Source: Bordetella petrii
GTDB lineage: Bacteria; Pseudomonadota; Gammaproteobacteria; Burkholderiales; Burkholderiaceae_B
DNA length: 35,275 nucleotides
Assembly (NCBI RefSeq): GCF_020991325.1
Contig: NZ_JAJMLX010000012.1
Location: forward strand, 1-35,275
Direction: 5' to 3'
Shown: positions 17,266 to 26,845 of the stretch, in pieces
How positions within the stretch are numbered: the stretch's first letter is position 1
Layout: each line of letters opens with the position of its first letter
The notes under the pieces: generated by a model
The model's database searches: none
The model's input: only the letters and a program-made list of their open reading frames with translations
Told to the model about the DNA's origin: nothing
Program-made: the position numbers and the translations under genes

Positions 17266-17286
17266 GTGCCGCGCAGTATGCGGCAC
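17266..17286. promoter_or_regulatory. 7-7-7 inverted repeat in the regulator/mipA divergent promoter region
   Basis: GTGCCGC (17266-17272) and GCGGCAC (17280-17286) are perfect inverted arms around a 7-base centre. On the minus strand the centre contains CATACT, a possible -10 of the response-regulator gene, so binding here could control the two-component operon. It could alternatively be a hairpin in that transcript's leader. Confidence 0.4.
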
Positions 17287-17290
17287 GGCC

Positions 17291-17307
17291 ATTAAAAACT
17301 ATTTAAA
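17291..17307. promoter_or_regulatory. Candidate response-regulator box: two TTAA half-sites 11 bp apart
   Basis: ATTAAA (17291-17296), five bases, then TTTAAA (17302-17307) match the spacing of PmrA/QseB-type boxes (TTAA half-sites repeated once per helical turn). The AT-rich block stands alone in a GC-rich region between the divergent regulator and mipA genes, and it would overlap the -35 region of a mipA promoter whose -10 could be CACAAT (17318-17323). Confidence 0.5.
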
Positions 17308-17379
17308 ACCCTGCCGTCACAATCCGGTACCAAGGCAGGAGCCGCATGGCGCGGTCCGCCGATATTAAAAGGAAATGCA

Positions 17380-18138
17380 ATGAAACGCGGAATCCGGTGG
17401 GTTGCCGGCCTGGCCCTGGCGGGCGCGGCGGCCGGGCAGGGCGCGCAGGCGCAGAATTTTATCGGCGCGGCGGCCGCCTTCCTGCCCGAATACGATGGCG
17501 CCAAAGATTATCGCTTCCTGCCGGTGCCCCTGATCAACTACGAAAGCGGCCATTTCTTCATTTCACCGCGCGCCGGCCTGCCGGCGGCGGGCCTGAAATG
17601 GGACCTGGCCCCGGACGTCACGGCCGGCCTGTTCCTGGGCATGAGCCTGGGCCGCGACGCCGATGATGCCGACCGGCTCGAGGGCCTGGACGATATCGAT
17701 TTCCACGGGGTGTACGGCGCGTACATGGAATGGCACCCGGGCCGGTTCTCGCTGGGCGCGGCGTACCGGCAGGCCATGCGCAGCGGCTATGGCGGCTCGC
17801 TGGAGCTGCGCACCAGCTACCGGGTATGGCAGACCTCGCGCAATGTGGTCACGGTGGGCGCCAATACGGAATGGGGCAGCCACAACGACATGGAAACCTG
17901 GTTCGGTGTGTCGTCGTCGCAGGCCGCCCGCAGCGAAGCCGGCCTGAAGCCTTATTCGGCGTCGTCCGGCTTCAAGTCGGCTGCCTTGTTCGCCAACTGG
18001 CGCTACAGCCTGAATAAAGACTGGGCCGTCCTGACCACCGTTGGCGTCAAGACGCTGCTGGGCGACGCGCGCGACAGCCCCATCGTGGAACGTGAAACCA
18101 GCGCGTTCGGCTCGCTGGGCGTGACGTACGCGTTCTGA
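17380..18138 (+). CDS. MipA/OmpV-family outer-membrane protein
   Basis: A 252-residue outer-membrane beta-barrel protein. The signal peptide is cleaved at AQA|Q (after residue 24). The family N-terminus (FIGAAAAFLPEYDGAKDYRFLPVPLINYESGHFFISPRAGL) is well conserved, strands alternate polar and aromatic residues, and the chain ends in Phe (VTYAF), the BAM recognition signature. E. coli MipA scaffolds murein-synthesising enzymes, while other members are linked to antibiotic or metal responses and are often controlled by neighbouring two-component systems. Divergence from a QseBC-like pair suggests regulation by it. AAAAGGAA at 17367-17374 precedes ATG 17380. Confidence 0.9.
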   Translation: MKRGIRWVAGLALAGAAAGQGAQAQNFIGAAAAFLPEYDGAKDYRFLPVPLINYESGHFFISPRAGLPAAGLKWDLAPDVTAGLFLGMSLGRDADDADRLEGLDDIDFHGVYGAYMEWHPGRFSLGAAYRQAMRSGYGGSLELRTSYRVWQTSRNVVTVGANTEWGSHNDMETWFGVSSSQAARSEAGLKPYSASSGFKSAALFANWRYSLNKDWAVLTTVGVKTLLGDARDSPIVERETSAFGSLGVTYAF

Positions 18139-18145
18139 GCCGGGC

Positions 18146-18182
18146 CAGTGCGCCGGCGCCCCCGCGGGCGCCTGGCGCCCTG
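18146..18182 (+). terminator. GC-rich hairpin after mipA
   Basis: Starting 8 bases after the mipA stop, the arm 18146-18160 pairs with 18167-18182 (core GGCGCC with GGCGCC, then GCGCC with GGCGC) around a 6-base loop with small bulges. The stem is very stable but no U-tract follows, so it may end transcription inefficiently or protect the 3' end. Confidence 0.5.
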
Positions 18183-18194
18183 CACGATTTCATG

Positions 18195-18226
18195 GGTGTC
18201 TGGCTCCCGCTAGGGTGCCAGACACC
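18195..18226. repeat. 32-bp near-perfect palindrome, likely a dispersed intergenic repeat
   Basis: GGTGTCTGGC (18195-18204) pairs perfectly with GCCAGACACC (18217-18226). Inside, CCC and GGG pair around the loop GCTA with one T/T mismatch. It sits between the convergent mipA and valS genes. From memory, palindromes with this TGTCTGGC/GCCAGACA core are frequent between genes in Bordetella-group genomes; only one copy is in this window. A smaller hairpin follows directly (GAGCCC 18227-18232 with GGGCTC 18241-18246). Together they probably form a two-way transcription barrier. Confidence 0.55.
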
Positions 18227-18267
18227 GAGCCCGATTCCGAGGGCTCCGGCGCGCGCAGCCTGCGGTA

Positions 18268-21153
18268 TCAGCCCAGCTTGGCACGCTGTTCGCGCACCTT
18301 GGCCAGGGTTTCATTGAACTGTGCCAGGCGGGCCTTTTCCTGCTCGACCACCGCCGCCGGAGCGCGTTCCACGAAGCTGGCATTGCCCAGCTTGGCACCG
18401 GCCTTGGCCGCTTCGCCTTCCAGGCGGCCGATTTCCTTGTCCAGGCGGGCGCGTTCGGCCGCCACGTCGATCTCGACGTGCAGCATCAGGCGCGACTGGC
18501 CAACCACCTGCACCGGCGCACCGGCATCCGGCAGGGTATCCACCACATCCACCTGGCTCAGCTTCGCCAACGCGGCCAGGTACGGGCCGTTGCGCCGCAG
18601 CGCGGCGGCATCGCCCTGGGCCATCAGCGGCACGCGCTGGGCCGGCGACAGGTTCATCTCGCCGCGCAGGGCGCGCACGGCCTCGACCTGCGCCTTCAGT
18701 TCCGCCACTTCCGCTTCGGCTGCGGTATCGACCGCATCCGGGTTGCAGCGAGGGTAGGGCTGTACGCTGACACTGTCGGTGGCGCCAGGCTGGCGCTTGC
18801 CGGCGGTAACCGACACCTTCTGCCACAGTGCCTCGGTAATGAACGGAATAATGGGATGCGCCAGGCGCAGCACGGCCTCCAGCACCCGGATCAGCGTGCG
18901 GCGGGTGCCCAGCTGCTGGGCGGGCGTGCCTTGCAGGATCTGCACCTTGGCCAGTTCTACGTACCAGTCGCAGTATTCGTCCCACACGTAGCGGTACAGG
19001 GCATTGGCCACATTGTCGAAGCGGTAGTCGGCAAAGCCGCGTTCCACCTCGGCTTCCAGGGCCTGCAACTGGCTGACGATCCATCGGTCGGCGAACGACA
19101 GTTCGGCCGGCTGGTCGCCGCCCAGGTCATGGCCCTCGGTGTTCATCAGCACATAGCGGCTGGCATTCCACAGCTTGTTGCAGAAATTGCGATAGCCCTC
19201 GCAGCGCTTCAGGTCGAAGTTGATGTTGCGGCCCAGCGTGGCGTAGGCCGCCATGGTGAAGCGCAGCGCGTCGGTGCCGAATGCGGGGATGCCGTCAGGG
19301 TACTGGCGGCGCGTGGCTTTCTCGATGGCGCCGGCCTGCTTCGGATTCATCAGGCCATAGGTGCGCTTGGCCACCAGGCCGTCCAGGTCGATGCCGTCGA
19401 TCAGGTCCACCGGATCCAGCGTGTTGCCCTTGGACTTGCTCATTTTCTGGCCATCGGCATCGCGGATCAGCCCGTGCACATACACATGCTTGAACGGGAT
19501 CTGTCCGGTAAGGTGCGTGGTCATCATGACCATGCGCGCCACCCAGAAGAAAATGATGTCGAAGCCCGTGACCAGCACATTGGACGGCAGGTAGCGCTGC
19601 AGGTCTGGCGTGTTGTCGGGCCAGCCCAGCGTGGTGAAGGGTACCAGCGCCGACGAGAACCAGGTGTCCAGCACGTCGGGGTCGCGCTTCAGGGGGCCGG
19701 CCACTCCGGCGGCGCGCGCCTGTTCCTGGGCGAGTTCTTCCGAGTGCGCCACGAATACCTGGCCGTCGTCCGAATACCAGGCGGGAATCTGGTGGCCCCA
19801 CCAAAGCTGGCGCGAAATGCACCAGTCCTGGATATTGTTCAGCCACTGGTTGTAGATGGAAGTCCAGTTTTCGGGGTAGAACTTGATCTGCCCGTCGGCC
19901 ACCACGTCCAGCGCGACTTCGGTAATGCTCTTGCCCGGGTTCAGCGTGCCTTCCGGGGCGGGCTTGCTCATGGCCACGAACCACTGATCGGTGAGCATGG
20001 GCTCCAGCACCACGCCAGTGCGATCGCCCTTGGGCTGCATCATTTTGTGCGGCTCGACGCGCACCAGGTAGTGCTCGGCCTCGAGCTGGGCCACCACCGC
20101 CTTGCGGGCTTCATAGCGTTCCATGCCCTGGAACTGCCTGGGGCCGTTTTCGTTGATGTGCGCATCCAGGGTGAAGATCACGATCAGGGGCAGATCGTGG
20201 CGCAGCGCGCAGGCGTAGTCGTTGAAATCATGCGCGCCGGTGATCTTCACGCAGCCCGTGCCGAATTCCGGGTCGACGAAATCGTCGGCAATGATGGGAA
20301 TGTTGCGGTCGCACAGGGGCAGCTCCACCAACTTGCCCACCAGGTGCCGGTAGCGGGGGTCTTCGGGGTGCACGCACAGCGCGCCGTCGGCCAGCATGGT
20401 TTCGGGGCGGGTGGTGGCGATCGTCATGCCGCGCAGGGTGACCGTCTGGCCGTCTTTGTCGACGATGGTCTGGGGGCCGTCCACGAACGGGTACAGAATG
20501 TGCCACATGTGGCCATCGGTCTCTTCCGACTGCACTTCCAGGTCGGACACGGCGGTCAGCAGTTTGGGATCCCAGTTGACCAGGCGCTTGCCCCGGTAGA
20601 TCAGGCCTTGCTGGTACAGCCGCACGAAGGTTTCCACCACGCCGCGCGACATGCGCTCGTCCATGGTGAAATACTCGCGCGGCCAGTCGGCCGAGGCTCC
20701 CAGGCGCCGCACCTGGCTGGTAATGGTGTTGCCGGACTGCTCCTTCCATTCCCAGACTTTCTCGATGAACTTCTCGCGGCCCAGGTCGTGGCGCGACATT
20801 TTTTCGGCATCCAGGCGCCGTTCCACCACGATCTGGGTGGCGATGCCGGCGTGGTCCGTGCCCGGCACGAACACGGTGTCGTCGCCGCGCATACGGTGGT
20901 AGCGGATCAGCCCGTCCATGATGGTCTGGTTGAACGCATGCCCCATGTGCAGGGTGCCGGTGACATTGGGCGGGGGGAACTGGATGGCGTAGGGCGTGTT
21001 ATCTGTCCCTGTTTCTACGTGCCGGCCGGCCGCGAAATAGCCGCGCCGCTCCCATTCGGCATACCAGTGGGCTTCCAGCTCGGCAGGCTCGAAGCTCTTG
21101 GACAGTTCGGCGGTGTCGGTATCGTTCGGGGCAGGGGATGCGGCTTCGGTCAT
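18268..21153 (-). CDS. valS: Valine--tRNA ligase
   Basis: Charges tRNA-Val. From the ATG at 21153 the product has 961 residues, normal for class I ValRS. Seen are the HIGH-type motif in [20 protein letters not shown], the CP1 editing domain ([22 protein letters not shown]), and KMSKS in [20 protein letters not shown]. After these come the anticodon-binding helices and the C-terminal coiled coil ([40 protein letters not shown]) ending in KLG. An open frame extends further upstream, but [31 protein letters not shown] is the natural beginning and has GGAA 7-8 bases before it. It is divergent from ndk. A -10-like TAAAAT on the minus strand (21215-21210) may be its promoter. Confidence 0.96.
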   Translation of the reverse strand: MTEAASPAPNDTDTAELSKSFEPAELEAHWYAEWERRGYFAAGRHVETGTDNTPYAIQFPPPNVTGTLHMGHAFNQTIMDGLIRYHRMRGDDTVFVPGTDHAGIATQIVVERRLDAEKMSRHDLGREKFIEKVWEWKEQSGNTITSQVRRLGASADWPREYFTMDERMSRGVVETFVRLYQQGLIYRGKRLVNWDPKLLTAVSDLEVQSEETDGHMWHILYPFVDGPQTIVDKDGQTVTLRGMTIATTRPETMLADGALCVHPEDPRYRHLVGKLVELPLCDRNIPIIADDFVDPEFGTGCVKITGAHDFNDYACALRHDLPLIVIFTLDAHINENGPRQFQGMERYEARKAVVAQLEAEHYLVRVEPHKMMQPKGDRTGVVLEPMLTDQWFVAMSKPAPEGTLNPGKSITEVALDVVADGQIKFYPENWTSIYNQWLNNIQDWCISRQLWWGHQIPAWYSDDGQVFVAHSEELAQEQARAAGVAGPLKRDPDVLDTWFSSALVPFTTLGWPDNTPDLQRYLPSNVLVTGFDIIFFWVARMVMMTTHLTGQIPFKHVYVHGLIRDADGQKMSKSKGNTLDPVDLIDGIDLDGLVAKRTYGLMNPKQAGAIEKATRRQYPDGIPAFGTDALRFTMAAYATLGRNINFDLKRCEGYRNFCNKLWNASRYVLMNTEGHDLGGDQPAELSFADRWIVSQLQALEAEVERGFADYRFDNVANALYRYVWDEYCDWYVELAKVQILQGTPAQQLGTRRTLIRVLEAVLRLAHPIIPFITEALWQKVSVTAGKRQPGATDSVSVQPYPRCNPDAVDTAAEAEVAELKAQVEAVRALRGEMNLSPAQRVPLMAQGDAAALRRNGPYLAALAKLSQVDVVDTLPDAGAPVQVVGQSRLMLHVEIDVAAERARLDKEIGRLEGEAAKAGAKLGNASFVERAPAAVVEQEKARLAQFNETLAKVREQRAKLG

Positions 21154-21239
21154 TACGGGTTCCGGCAGAAAAACGGGGCCAAGCCTACAAGCGGCCAAGC
21201 AAACCCGCAATTTTAAGATGTATTGTGGTATTGACGGCG

Positions 21240-21248
21240 TGTTAGAAT
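21240..21248 (+). promoter_or_regulatory. Extended -10 promoter upstream of ndk
   Basis: TGT followed by TAGAAT (21243-21248, 5 of 6) forms an extended -10 element, in an AT-rich stretch without a good -35 at standard spacing (TTGTGG at 21223 lies 14 bp off). It would give an ndk transcript with a leader of a little over 200 bases. Confidence 0.45.
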
Positions 21249-21371
21249 ACCGGGTTACTGTAAACCTTTCAGAAGTCCCTGTTTTTATTGGGAAATCGGG
21301 GCTGAAGAAAGCGGCTTTCGCCGGAATCTTCCAGAAGGGTCCAGTGTCGAACCCGTACCGGAAACGCAGCG

Positions 21372-21392
21372 CCGGGCTGGGCCCAGGCCCGG
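21372..21392. repeat. GC-rich palindrome in the ndk leader
   Basis: The perfect 10-bp palindrome CTGGGCCCAG (21377-21386) is flanked by CCGGG (21372-21376) and a complementary CCCGG (21388-21392), giving a compact stem with one bulge about 70 bases before the ndk start. It may act as an mRNA structure; no U-tract follows. Confidence 0.35.
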
Positions 21393-21463
21393 CCGCGGCC
21401 CCCGAAGCCCGCGTTGCGTGCACCAATCAACCGAAAAATAGTCAAACCCCGTTTGGAGTCCTC

Positions 21464-21889
21464 ATGTCCGTCGAACGCACCCTCTCGATCATCAAGCCCG
21501 ATGCCGTGGCCAAGAATGTCATCGGCCAGATCGTCGCCCGCTTCGAGGCTGCCGGCCTGAAGGTCATTGCCGCCCGTCTGCAACAACTGTCGCGCGCCGA
21601 CGCCGAGCGTTTCTACGCCGTCCACAAAGAACGCCCCTTCTTCAAAGACTTGGTCGACTTCATGGTGTCGGGCCCGGTCTTCGTGCAAGTGCTCGAAGGC
21701 GAAAGCGCCATCCAGAAAAACCGCGACCTGATGGGCGCCACCGATCCCAAGAAAGCCGAAGCCGGCACCATCCGCGCCGATTTCGCTGAAAGCATCGACG
21801 CCAACGCCGTACACGGTTCCGACGCCGCCGAAACGGCTGCTGTCGAAGTCGCGTTCTTCTTCCCCGAAATCAACATCCACAGCCGTTGA
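21464..21889 (+). CDS. ndk: Nucleoside diphosphate kinase
   Basis: Equilibrates nucleoside tri- and diphosphates by a phospho-histidine ping-pong mechanism. The 141-residue product begins [21 protein letters not shown] and holds the active-site motif NAVHGSDA with the catalytic His; the Kpn-loop region ([17 protein letters not shown]) is intact. The length is exact for bacterial Ndk. GGAG (21455-21458) supports ATG 21464. It heads the series rlmN-rodZ-ispG-hisS-yfgM-bamB-der, the same order as in E. coli, with 25 bases to rlmN. Confidence 0.97.
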   Translation: MSVERTLSIIKPDAVAKNVIGQIVARFEAAGLKVIAARLQQLSRADAERFYAVHKERPFFKDLVDFMVSGPVFVQVLEGESAIQKNRDLMGATDPKKAEAGTIRADFAESIDANAVHGSDAAETAAVEVAFFFPEINIHSR

Positions 21890-21914
21890 TCCGGGTTATC
21901 TGCGCCTGAATCTC

Positions 21915-23057
21915 ATGGAAACCGTCGAACGTATCAATCTGCTGGGCCTGGATGGCTCTGCCCTTGCCGACCAGGTCGCGCAATGGGGCGGAAAGCCGTT
22001 CCGCGCCCGCCAGCTGCAGCGCTGGGTGCACCAGCGCGGCGCCGATTCGTTCGACGCCATGACGGACCTGGCCCGCGATTTCCGGGGCCAACTGGCGCAG
22101 CGCTGCGTGGTCCAGGCGCCGCCGGTCAATACCGAGCAGCGCTCGTCCGACGGCACGCGCAAGTGGCTGTTCGACGTCGGGCAGGGCAACGCCATCGAAA
22201 CCGTCTTCATCCCCGAAGACGATCGCGGCACCCTGTGCGTGTCCAGCCAGGCGGGCTGCGCGGTCAATTGCCGGTTCTGTTCCACCGGCCACCAGGGTTT
22301 CAACCGCAACCTCGGCACTAGCGAAATCATCGGGCAACTGTGGTGGGCCAAGCGCGTGCTCGAATCCGACGCCGGCACGGCGCGGCTGGGCAGCGCGGGC
22401 GAAGACACGCGGGTCATCAGCAATGTCGTCATGATGGGCATGGGCGAGCCCCTGCTCAACTACGACCAGCTCCTGCCCGCCCTGCGCCTGATGCTCGACG
22501 ACAATGCCTACGGCCTGTCGCGGCGCCGCGTCACCGTGTCCACCTCGGGTGTCGTGCCCATGATGGACCGCCTGGCGCAAGATTGCCCGGTGGCCATGGC
22601 TGTTTCGCTGCATGCCCCCACCGACGCGCTGCGCGACGAACTGGTGCCGCTCAACAAGAAATACCCGCTGGCCGAATTGCTGGCCGCGTGCGAACGCTAC
22701 CTGGCCAGCGCCCCGCGTGATTTCATTACCTTCGAATACTGCATGCTGGACGGCATCAACGATACCGACCAGCATGCCAAGGCCCTTATCCAGGTGGCGC
22801 GGCAGGTGCGCTGCAAGCTCAACCTGATTCCGTTCAACCCGTTCCCGGCATCCGGCCTGAAACGCTCGCCCAATGCGCGCGTCAAGGTCTTCGCCCAACG
22901 GCTGATGGATGCCGGCATCATCACCACGGTCCGCAAGACCCGTGGCGACGACATCGACGCGGCTTGCGGCCAACTGGCCGGCGAAGTCCGCGACCGCACC
23001 CGGGTCGCCCAGCGCAACGCCGGCCGTACCATTCCCATCGCACAGGTACACGCATGA
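21915..23057 (+). CDS. rlmN: Dual-specificity rRNA/tRNA adenine-C2 methyltransferase RlmN
   Basis: A radical-SAM enzyme that makes m2A2503 in 23S rRNA and m2A37 in tRNAs. The CxxxCxxC iron-sulfur motif is CAVNCRFC (Cys115, Cys119, Cys122). The second essential cysteine, which carries the methyl intermediate, is Cys351 in DIDAACGQL. Also present are [10 protein letters not shown] and [22 protein letters not shown], both family hallmarks. At 380 residues it is normal length. Its stop overlaps the start of the RodZ-like gene (ATGA). Confidence 0.97.
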   Translation: METVERINLLGLDGSALADQVAQWGGKPFRARQLQRWVHQRGADSFDAMTDLARDFRGQLAQRCVVQAPPVNTEQRSSDGTRKWLFDVGQGNAIETVFIPEDDRGTLCVSSQAGCAVNCRFCSTGHQGFNRNLGTSEIIGQLWWAKRVLESDAGTARLGSAGEDTRVISNVVMMGMGEPLLNYDQLLPALRLMLDDNAYGLSRRRVTVSTSGVVPMMDRLAQDCPVAMAVSLHAPTDALRDELVPLNKKYPLAELLAACERYLASAPRDFITFEYCMLDGINDTDQHAKALIQVARQVRCKLNLIPFNPFPASGLKRSPNARVKVFAQRLMDAGIITTVRKTRGDDIDAACGQLAGEVRDRTRVAQRNAGRTIPIAQVHA

Positions 23058-23557
23058 CGCAGGAAGTCGACACGGCGGCCCCCCGCCCCGAATCGCCCAT
23101 GCAGGCGCAAGCCCAGGCCCAGACGGTGGGCCAGGCCTTGCAGGCCTTGCGCATGGCCCGGGGATGGTCGCTGGACGAAGTCTCCAGCCGCATCAAGTTT
23201 TCGTCGCGCCAGATCGAGGCCCTCGAGAACGAGCAGTGGGCCAAGCTGCCCAAGGGCGTATCGTTGCGCGGCCTCATCCGCAGCTACGCGCGCCTGCTCG
23301 ATGCCGACGCCTCCGCTATCGTGGCATCGCTCGAAGGCCAGATCAACCTGGCGCCCACGCCCGCATCGGGCTATCGCGTGCCGCGCGCCGCGCCCGTGCC
23401 AGTGCATGCGCACGACGATCACCGCGGCGCCATCCCGTGGGGCTGGCTGCTGATCATCGTGGCGCTGCTGGTGGTGCTGCTTGCCTACGCCTTCTGGCAA
23501 GGCTGGCTGCCCGCCGAATGGCTGCCCGTTTCCTGGTTTTCCCAGGTGAAACCGTAA
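23054..23557 (+). CDS. Short RodZ-like HTH membrane protein
   Basis: A 167-residue protein in the position of rodZ. An N-terminal RodZ-type helix-turn-helix (about 24-92: [58 protein letters not shown]) would bind MreB. A proline-rich linker, one transmembrane helix (about 129-148) and only ~19 residues of periplasmic tail follow. E. coli RodZ is 337 residues with a folded periplasmic domain, absent here. The next gene starts 13 bases later and no frameshifted remainder is visible, so the short form seems genuine. It likely supports MreB-dependent cell shape; whether it works without the periplasmic part is unknown. Confidence 0.82.
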   Translation: MTQEVDTAAPRPESPMQAQAQAQTVGQALQALRMARGWSLDEVSSRIKFSSRQIEALENEQWAKLPKGVSLRGLIRSYARLLDADASAIVASLEGQINLAPTPASGYRVPRAAPVPVHAHDDHRGAIPWGWLLIIVALLVVLLAYAFWQGWLPAEWLPVSWFSQVKP

Positions 23558-23570
23558 CTCCGGTGTCTGC

Positions 23571-24857
23571 ATGCAAGAGCTGTCTCCTCCCTGCCAAGAC
23601 GCGCCGCCGCCCACAGTAGGGGCCGCGGCGCGCCGGCCGACGCGTTCGGTCGCCGTGAAATGGGGCGAGCGCGTGGTCACCATCGGGGGGCCGGCGCCGG
23701 TCGTGGTGCAATCCATGACCAACACCGACACCGCTGACGCCATCGCCACGGCCATCCAGGTCAAGGAACTGGCCCAGGCCGGCTCTGAACTGGTCCGCAT
23801 TACCGTCAACACCCCCGAGGCCGCGCGCGAGGTCATCTCCATCCGCGAACAGCTCGACCGCATGGGCGTGTCGGTGCCGCTGGTGGGCGATTTCCACTAC
23901 AACGGCCACAAGCTGCTGACGCAATTTCCCGACTGCGCCCAGGCGCTCTCGAAGTACCGCATCAATCCCGGGAATATGGGCGGCGGCAAGCGGCGCGACG
24001 ACAACTTCGCGCAAATGATCGAAGTGGCCTGCCGCTATGACAAGCCCGTGCGCATCGGTGTCAATTGGGGCAGCCTCGACCACGAGCTCATGGCGCGCAA
24101 AATGGACGAAAACAGCCGCCGCGCGCAGCCCTGGGAAGCCCAGGCTGTCATGCGCGATGCGTTGGTCGTGTCGGCCATCAGCAATGCCCAGCGCGCCGAA
24201 CAGCTCGGCCTGCGCGGCGACGCCATCATCCTGTCGTGCAAGGTCAGCCATGTGCAAGACCTCATTGCCGTCTACAACGACTTGTCCGCCCGCTGCGATT
24301 ACCCATTGCACCTGGGCCTGACCGAGGCGGGCATGGGCAGCAAGGGCATTGTCGCGTCCACCGCCGCGCTGTCCGTGCTGCTGCAGCAGGGCATCGGCGA
24401 TACCATCCGCATTTCGCTCACGCCCGAGCCCGGCGGCGACCGCGCGCGGGAAGTCATCGTGGCGCAGGAAATCCTGCAAACCATGAACCTGCGCGCGTTT
24501 ACTCCCATGGTCGTGGCCTGCCCGGGCTGCGGACGTACCAGCAGCACCTTTTTCCAGGAACTCGCCGACAGCATCCAGTCGTACCTGCGTCGCCAGATGC
24601 CCGTGTGGCGCGCACAATACCCCGGCGTCGAAAGCATGAACGTGGCGGTCATGGGGTGTGTGGTCAACGGCCCCGGCGAAAGCCGCCACGCCGACATCGG
24701 CATCAGCCTGCCCGGCACGGGCGAGGTGCCGGCGGCGCCAGTGTTCGTCGACGGCGAACGCACCGTCACCCTGAAGGGCGACCGCATCGCCGAAGAATTC
24801 CAGGCCATTGTCGAAGACTACGTCGCGCGCCGTTATGGCGCGCAGGCTGATCACTAA
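23571..24857 (+). CDS. ispG: 4-hydroxy-3-methylbut-2-enyl diphosphate synthase (IspG)
   Basis: The sixth enzyme of the MEP isoprenoid pathway, reducing MEcPP to HMBPP with a [4Fe-4S] cluster. The 428-residue product has the N-terminal TIM-barrel domain ([37 protein letters not shown]) and the C-terminal cluster motif: Cys317 and Cys320 in [13 protein letters not shown], Cys363 in [10 protein letters not shown], with the following glutamate as the fourth ligand. The extra ~20 residues before the conserved core are low in complexity and variable. It sits between rodZ and hisS as in E. coli. Confidence 0.97.
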   Translation: MQELSPPCQDAPPPTVGAAARRPTRSVAVKWGERVVTIGGPAPVVVQSMTNTDTADAIATAIQVKELAQAGSELVRITVNTPEAAREVISIREQLDRMGVSVPLVGDFHYNGHKLLTQFPDCAQALSKYRINPGNMGGGKRRDDNFAQMIEVACRYDKPVRIGVNWGSLDHELMARKMDENSRRAQPWEAQAVMRDALVVSAISNAQRAEQLGLRGDAIILSCKVSHVQDLIAVYNDLSARCDYPLHLGLTEAGMGSKGIVASTAALSVLLQQGIGDTIRISLTPEPGGDRAREVIVAQEILQTMNLRAFTPMVVACPGCGRTSSTFFQELADSIQSYLRRQMPVWRAQYPGVESMNVAVMGCVVNGPGESRHADIGISLPGTGEVPAAPVFVDGERTVTLKGDRIAEEFQAIVEDYVARRYGAQADH

Positions 24858-24914
24858 AAATAAGGGTTGAGCCGCCAGGCGCGCCGCGGCGCGGGCCCAT
24901 GCGGCATGATGAAC

Positions 24915-26201
24915 ATGACTCAAGCTTTCCAGAAAGTCGCCGCCATCCGCGGCATGAACGATGTACTGCCCGCCGATGGCGCGCGCTGGGAACGGTTCGA
25001 AGACATCGTGCGCGGCTGGTTGCAGTCCTACGGCTACCGCAACCTGCGCACGCCCGTGCTGGAACACACCCGGCTGTTTACCCGGGGCATCGGCGAAGTC
25101 ACTGATATCGTCGAAAAAGAGATGTACACCTTCACCGATGCGCTCAACGGCGATTCGCTTACCATGCGGCCCGAAATGACGGCCGGCGTGGTGCGCGCCA
25201 GCATCGAACACAATCTGCTCTACGACCGCCCGCAGCGTGTCTACAGCATCGGGCCGGTGTTTCGCCACGAACGCCCGCAGCGCGGCCGTTACCGGCAGTT
25301 TCACCAGATCGACGTCGAGGCCCTGGGTTTTGTGGGGCCGGACGTCGACGCCGAACTTATCGTCATGCTGGCCCGGCTCTGGAAGCTGCTGGGCCTGACC
25401 GACATCCGCCTGGAATTGAATTCACTGGGCCAGCCGGCCGAACGGGCCGCCCATCGTGCGGCGCTCATCGAGCACCTCGAGCGCCACCGCGACATTCTCG
25501 ATGAAGACGGCCAGCGCCGCCTGTACACCAATCCGCTGCGCGTGCTGGACACCAAGAATCCCGCCATGCAGGCCATGGCCGACAGCGCGCCGCGCCTGTT
25601 CGATTTCCTGGGCGAAGGATCCCGCGCCCATTTCGACGGCCTGTGCCAGCTGCTGGCCGACGCAGGTATCGAATACCGGCTCAACCCGCGCCTGGTGCGC
25701 GGGCTCGACTACTACAACTCCACGGTCTTCGAATGGGTAACCGACCGCCTGGGCGCGCAGGGCACGGTGTGCGGCGGCGGCCGCTACGATGGCCTGGTCG
25801 AGCTGCTGGGCGGCAAGCCGGCGCCCGCGGTCGGGTTTGCCATCGGCATGGAACGCCTGCTCGACCTCTGGGAACAAAGCGTGCCGTTCACGCCGCTGCC
25901 CGAATGCGAGGTCTACATCGTGCACCAGGGCGACGACGCCCAGCGCCTGGCCGCGCGTGTGGGTGAACAATTGCGTGATGCCGGCCTGCCGGTCATCGTG
26001 CATGGGGGGCAGGCCAGCTTCAAGTCGCAATTCAAGCGGGCGGATGCCAGCGGTGCGCGCGTTGCGGTTATCCTTGGCAGCGATGAGGTGGCCTCCAGGG
26101 TGGCCAGCGTCAAGTTCCTGCGCGCCGAAGCGGCCGGCGAGGCCGCGCAGCAGCAGGTGCCGCTGGACAAATTGGCCGATGTTTTGAAATCCAAGGGTTA
26201 G
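24915..26201 (+). CDS. hisS: Histidine--tRNA ligase
   Basis: Charges tRNA-His. A class II synthetase of ~428 residues, starting [19 protein letters not shown]. Seen are motif 2 ([26 protein letters not shown]), the HisA/HisB motifs (VRGLDYYN and [14 protein letters not shown]), and a C-terminal anticodon-binding domain ([25 protein letters not shown]). Start choice: ATG 24915 fits the family best; ATG 24906 and 24909 add two or three residues, and TTG 24867 is unlikely. A 14-bp perfect palindrome of C and G (24880-24893) lies just upstream and could hide the ribosome site. A single base separates the stop from yfgM. Confidence 0.96.
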   Translation: MTQAFQKVAAIRGMNDVLPADGARWERFEDIVRGWLQSYGYRNLRTPVLEHTRLFTRGIGEVTDIVEKEMYTFTDALNGDSLTMRPEMTAGVVRASIEHNLLYDRPQRVYSIGPVFRHERPQRGRYRQFHQIDVEALGFVGPDVDAELIVMLARLWKLLGLTDIRLELNSLGQPAERAAHRAALIEHLERHRDILDEDGQRRLYTNPLRVLDTKNPAMQAMADSAPRLFDFLGEGSRAHFDGLCQLLADAGIEYRLNPRLVRGLDYYNSTVFEWVTDRLGAQGTVCGGGRYDGLVELLGGKPAPAVGFAIGMERLLDLWEQSVPFTPLPECEVYIVHQGDDAQRLAARVGEQLRDAGLPVIVHGGQASFKSQFKRADASGARVAVILGSDEVASRVASVKFLRAEAAGEAAQQQVPLDKLADVLKSKG

Positions 26202-26202
26202 C

Positions 26203-26841
26203 ATGGCATACGATCTCGAAGAACAGGAAAAACTCGACGCAATCAAGGCGTGGTGGGCGCGTTACGGCACGCTGGTGGTCACATTGTTTGCCATCGCGGC
26301 GCTGGCCTGGGGCGGCTGGTGGGGCTGGAAGGCCTACCAGGGCCATCGCGCCAACCAGGCCATGGGCTACTTCGAAGCGCTCGAAGACGCGGCCCGCCTG
26401 GGCGGCGCCGACTCCGCCGTGCGCATCAAGGCCGCCATCTCCACCTTGCGCGACGACTACGCCGCTACCGGATACGCCGCGCGTGGCGCCCTGGTGGCCG
26501 CGCATGCGCTCAAGCAGCAGAATGATGCGGCGGGCGCGCGCGAACAGCTGGAATGGCTGGCGGCCCAGCCCAAGCATGCCGCGCTGCAACCCGTGGCGCG
26601 CGTGCGCCTGGCGGGCATGCTGCTCGACGAAAAACAGTTCGATGCCGCCCTGGCGCAGCTCGACAATCCGCCGCCCGCCTTCGCCGCGCTCTACGCAGAC
26701 CGGCGCGGCGATATCCTGGCCGCCCAGGGCAAGCACGAAGAAGCACGCAAGGCCTGGCAGGCCGCGTTCGATGGCCTGGCGGTCGCCGATCCGCTGCGCC
26801 AGGTCGTGCAACTGAAACTGGATTCCCTCAGCGGAGCCTGA
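26203..26841 (+). CDS. yfgM: YfgM-family membrane-anchored TPR-like protein
   Basis: A 212-residue protein: a short charged cytoplasmic head (MAYDLEEQEKLDAIKAWWARYG), one transmembrane helix (about 21-44) and a periplasmic helical-repeat domain (EQLEWLAAQPKHAALQPVARVRLAGMLLDEKQFDAALAQLDNPP...). This is the YfgM layout. In E. coli, YfgM is an ancillary SecYEG subunit that works with PpiD and periplasmic chaperones and influences RcsB stability. It starts one base after the hisS stop and ends four bases before bamB, so it is clearly cotranscribed with the outer-membrane assembly gene. Confidence 0.92.
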   Translation: MAYDLEEQEKLDAIKAWWARYGTLVVTLFAIAALAWGGWWGWKAYQGHRANQAMGYFEALEDAARLGGADSAVRIKAAISTLRDDYAATGYAARGALVAAHALKQQNDAAGAREQLEWLAAQPKHAALQPVARVRLAGMLLDEKQFDAALAQLDNPPPAFAALYADRRGDILAAQGKHEEARKAWQAAFDGLAVADPLRQVVQLKLDSLSGA

Positions 26842-26845
26842 ACGT

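Larger units (their letters stand above)
21154..21463. other. 310-base divergent intergenic region between valS and ndk
   Basis: No gene is recognised here. It is AT-rich at 21200-21300, where promoter elements for both directions lie, and GC-rich at 21370-21415. The plus-strand open frame across it is only an upstream extension of ndk without a recognisable domain. It holds an extended -10 promoter and a compact palindrome, listed separately. Confidence 0.7.

Noticed and set aside
18478-21216. A 912-codon open frame on the plus strand opposite valS
   Set aside because: It is exactly antisense to valS, lacks any recognisable domain and has His/Gly/Gln-rich composition expected from reverse reading of GC-rich codons.
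24880-24893. 14-bp C/G palindrome before hisS as a transcription terminator
   Set aside because: It has no loop and no U-tract; at most it affects access to the hisS ribosome site.
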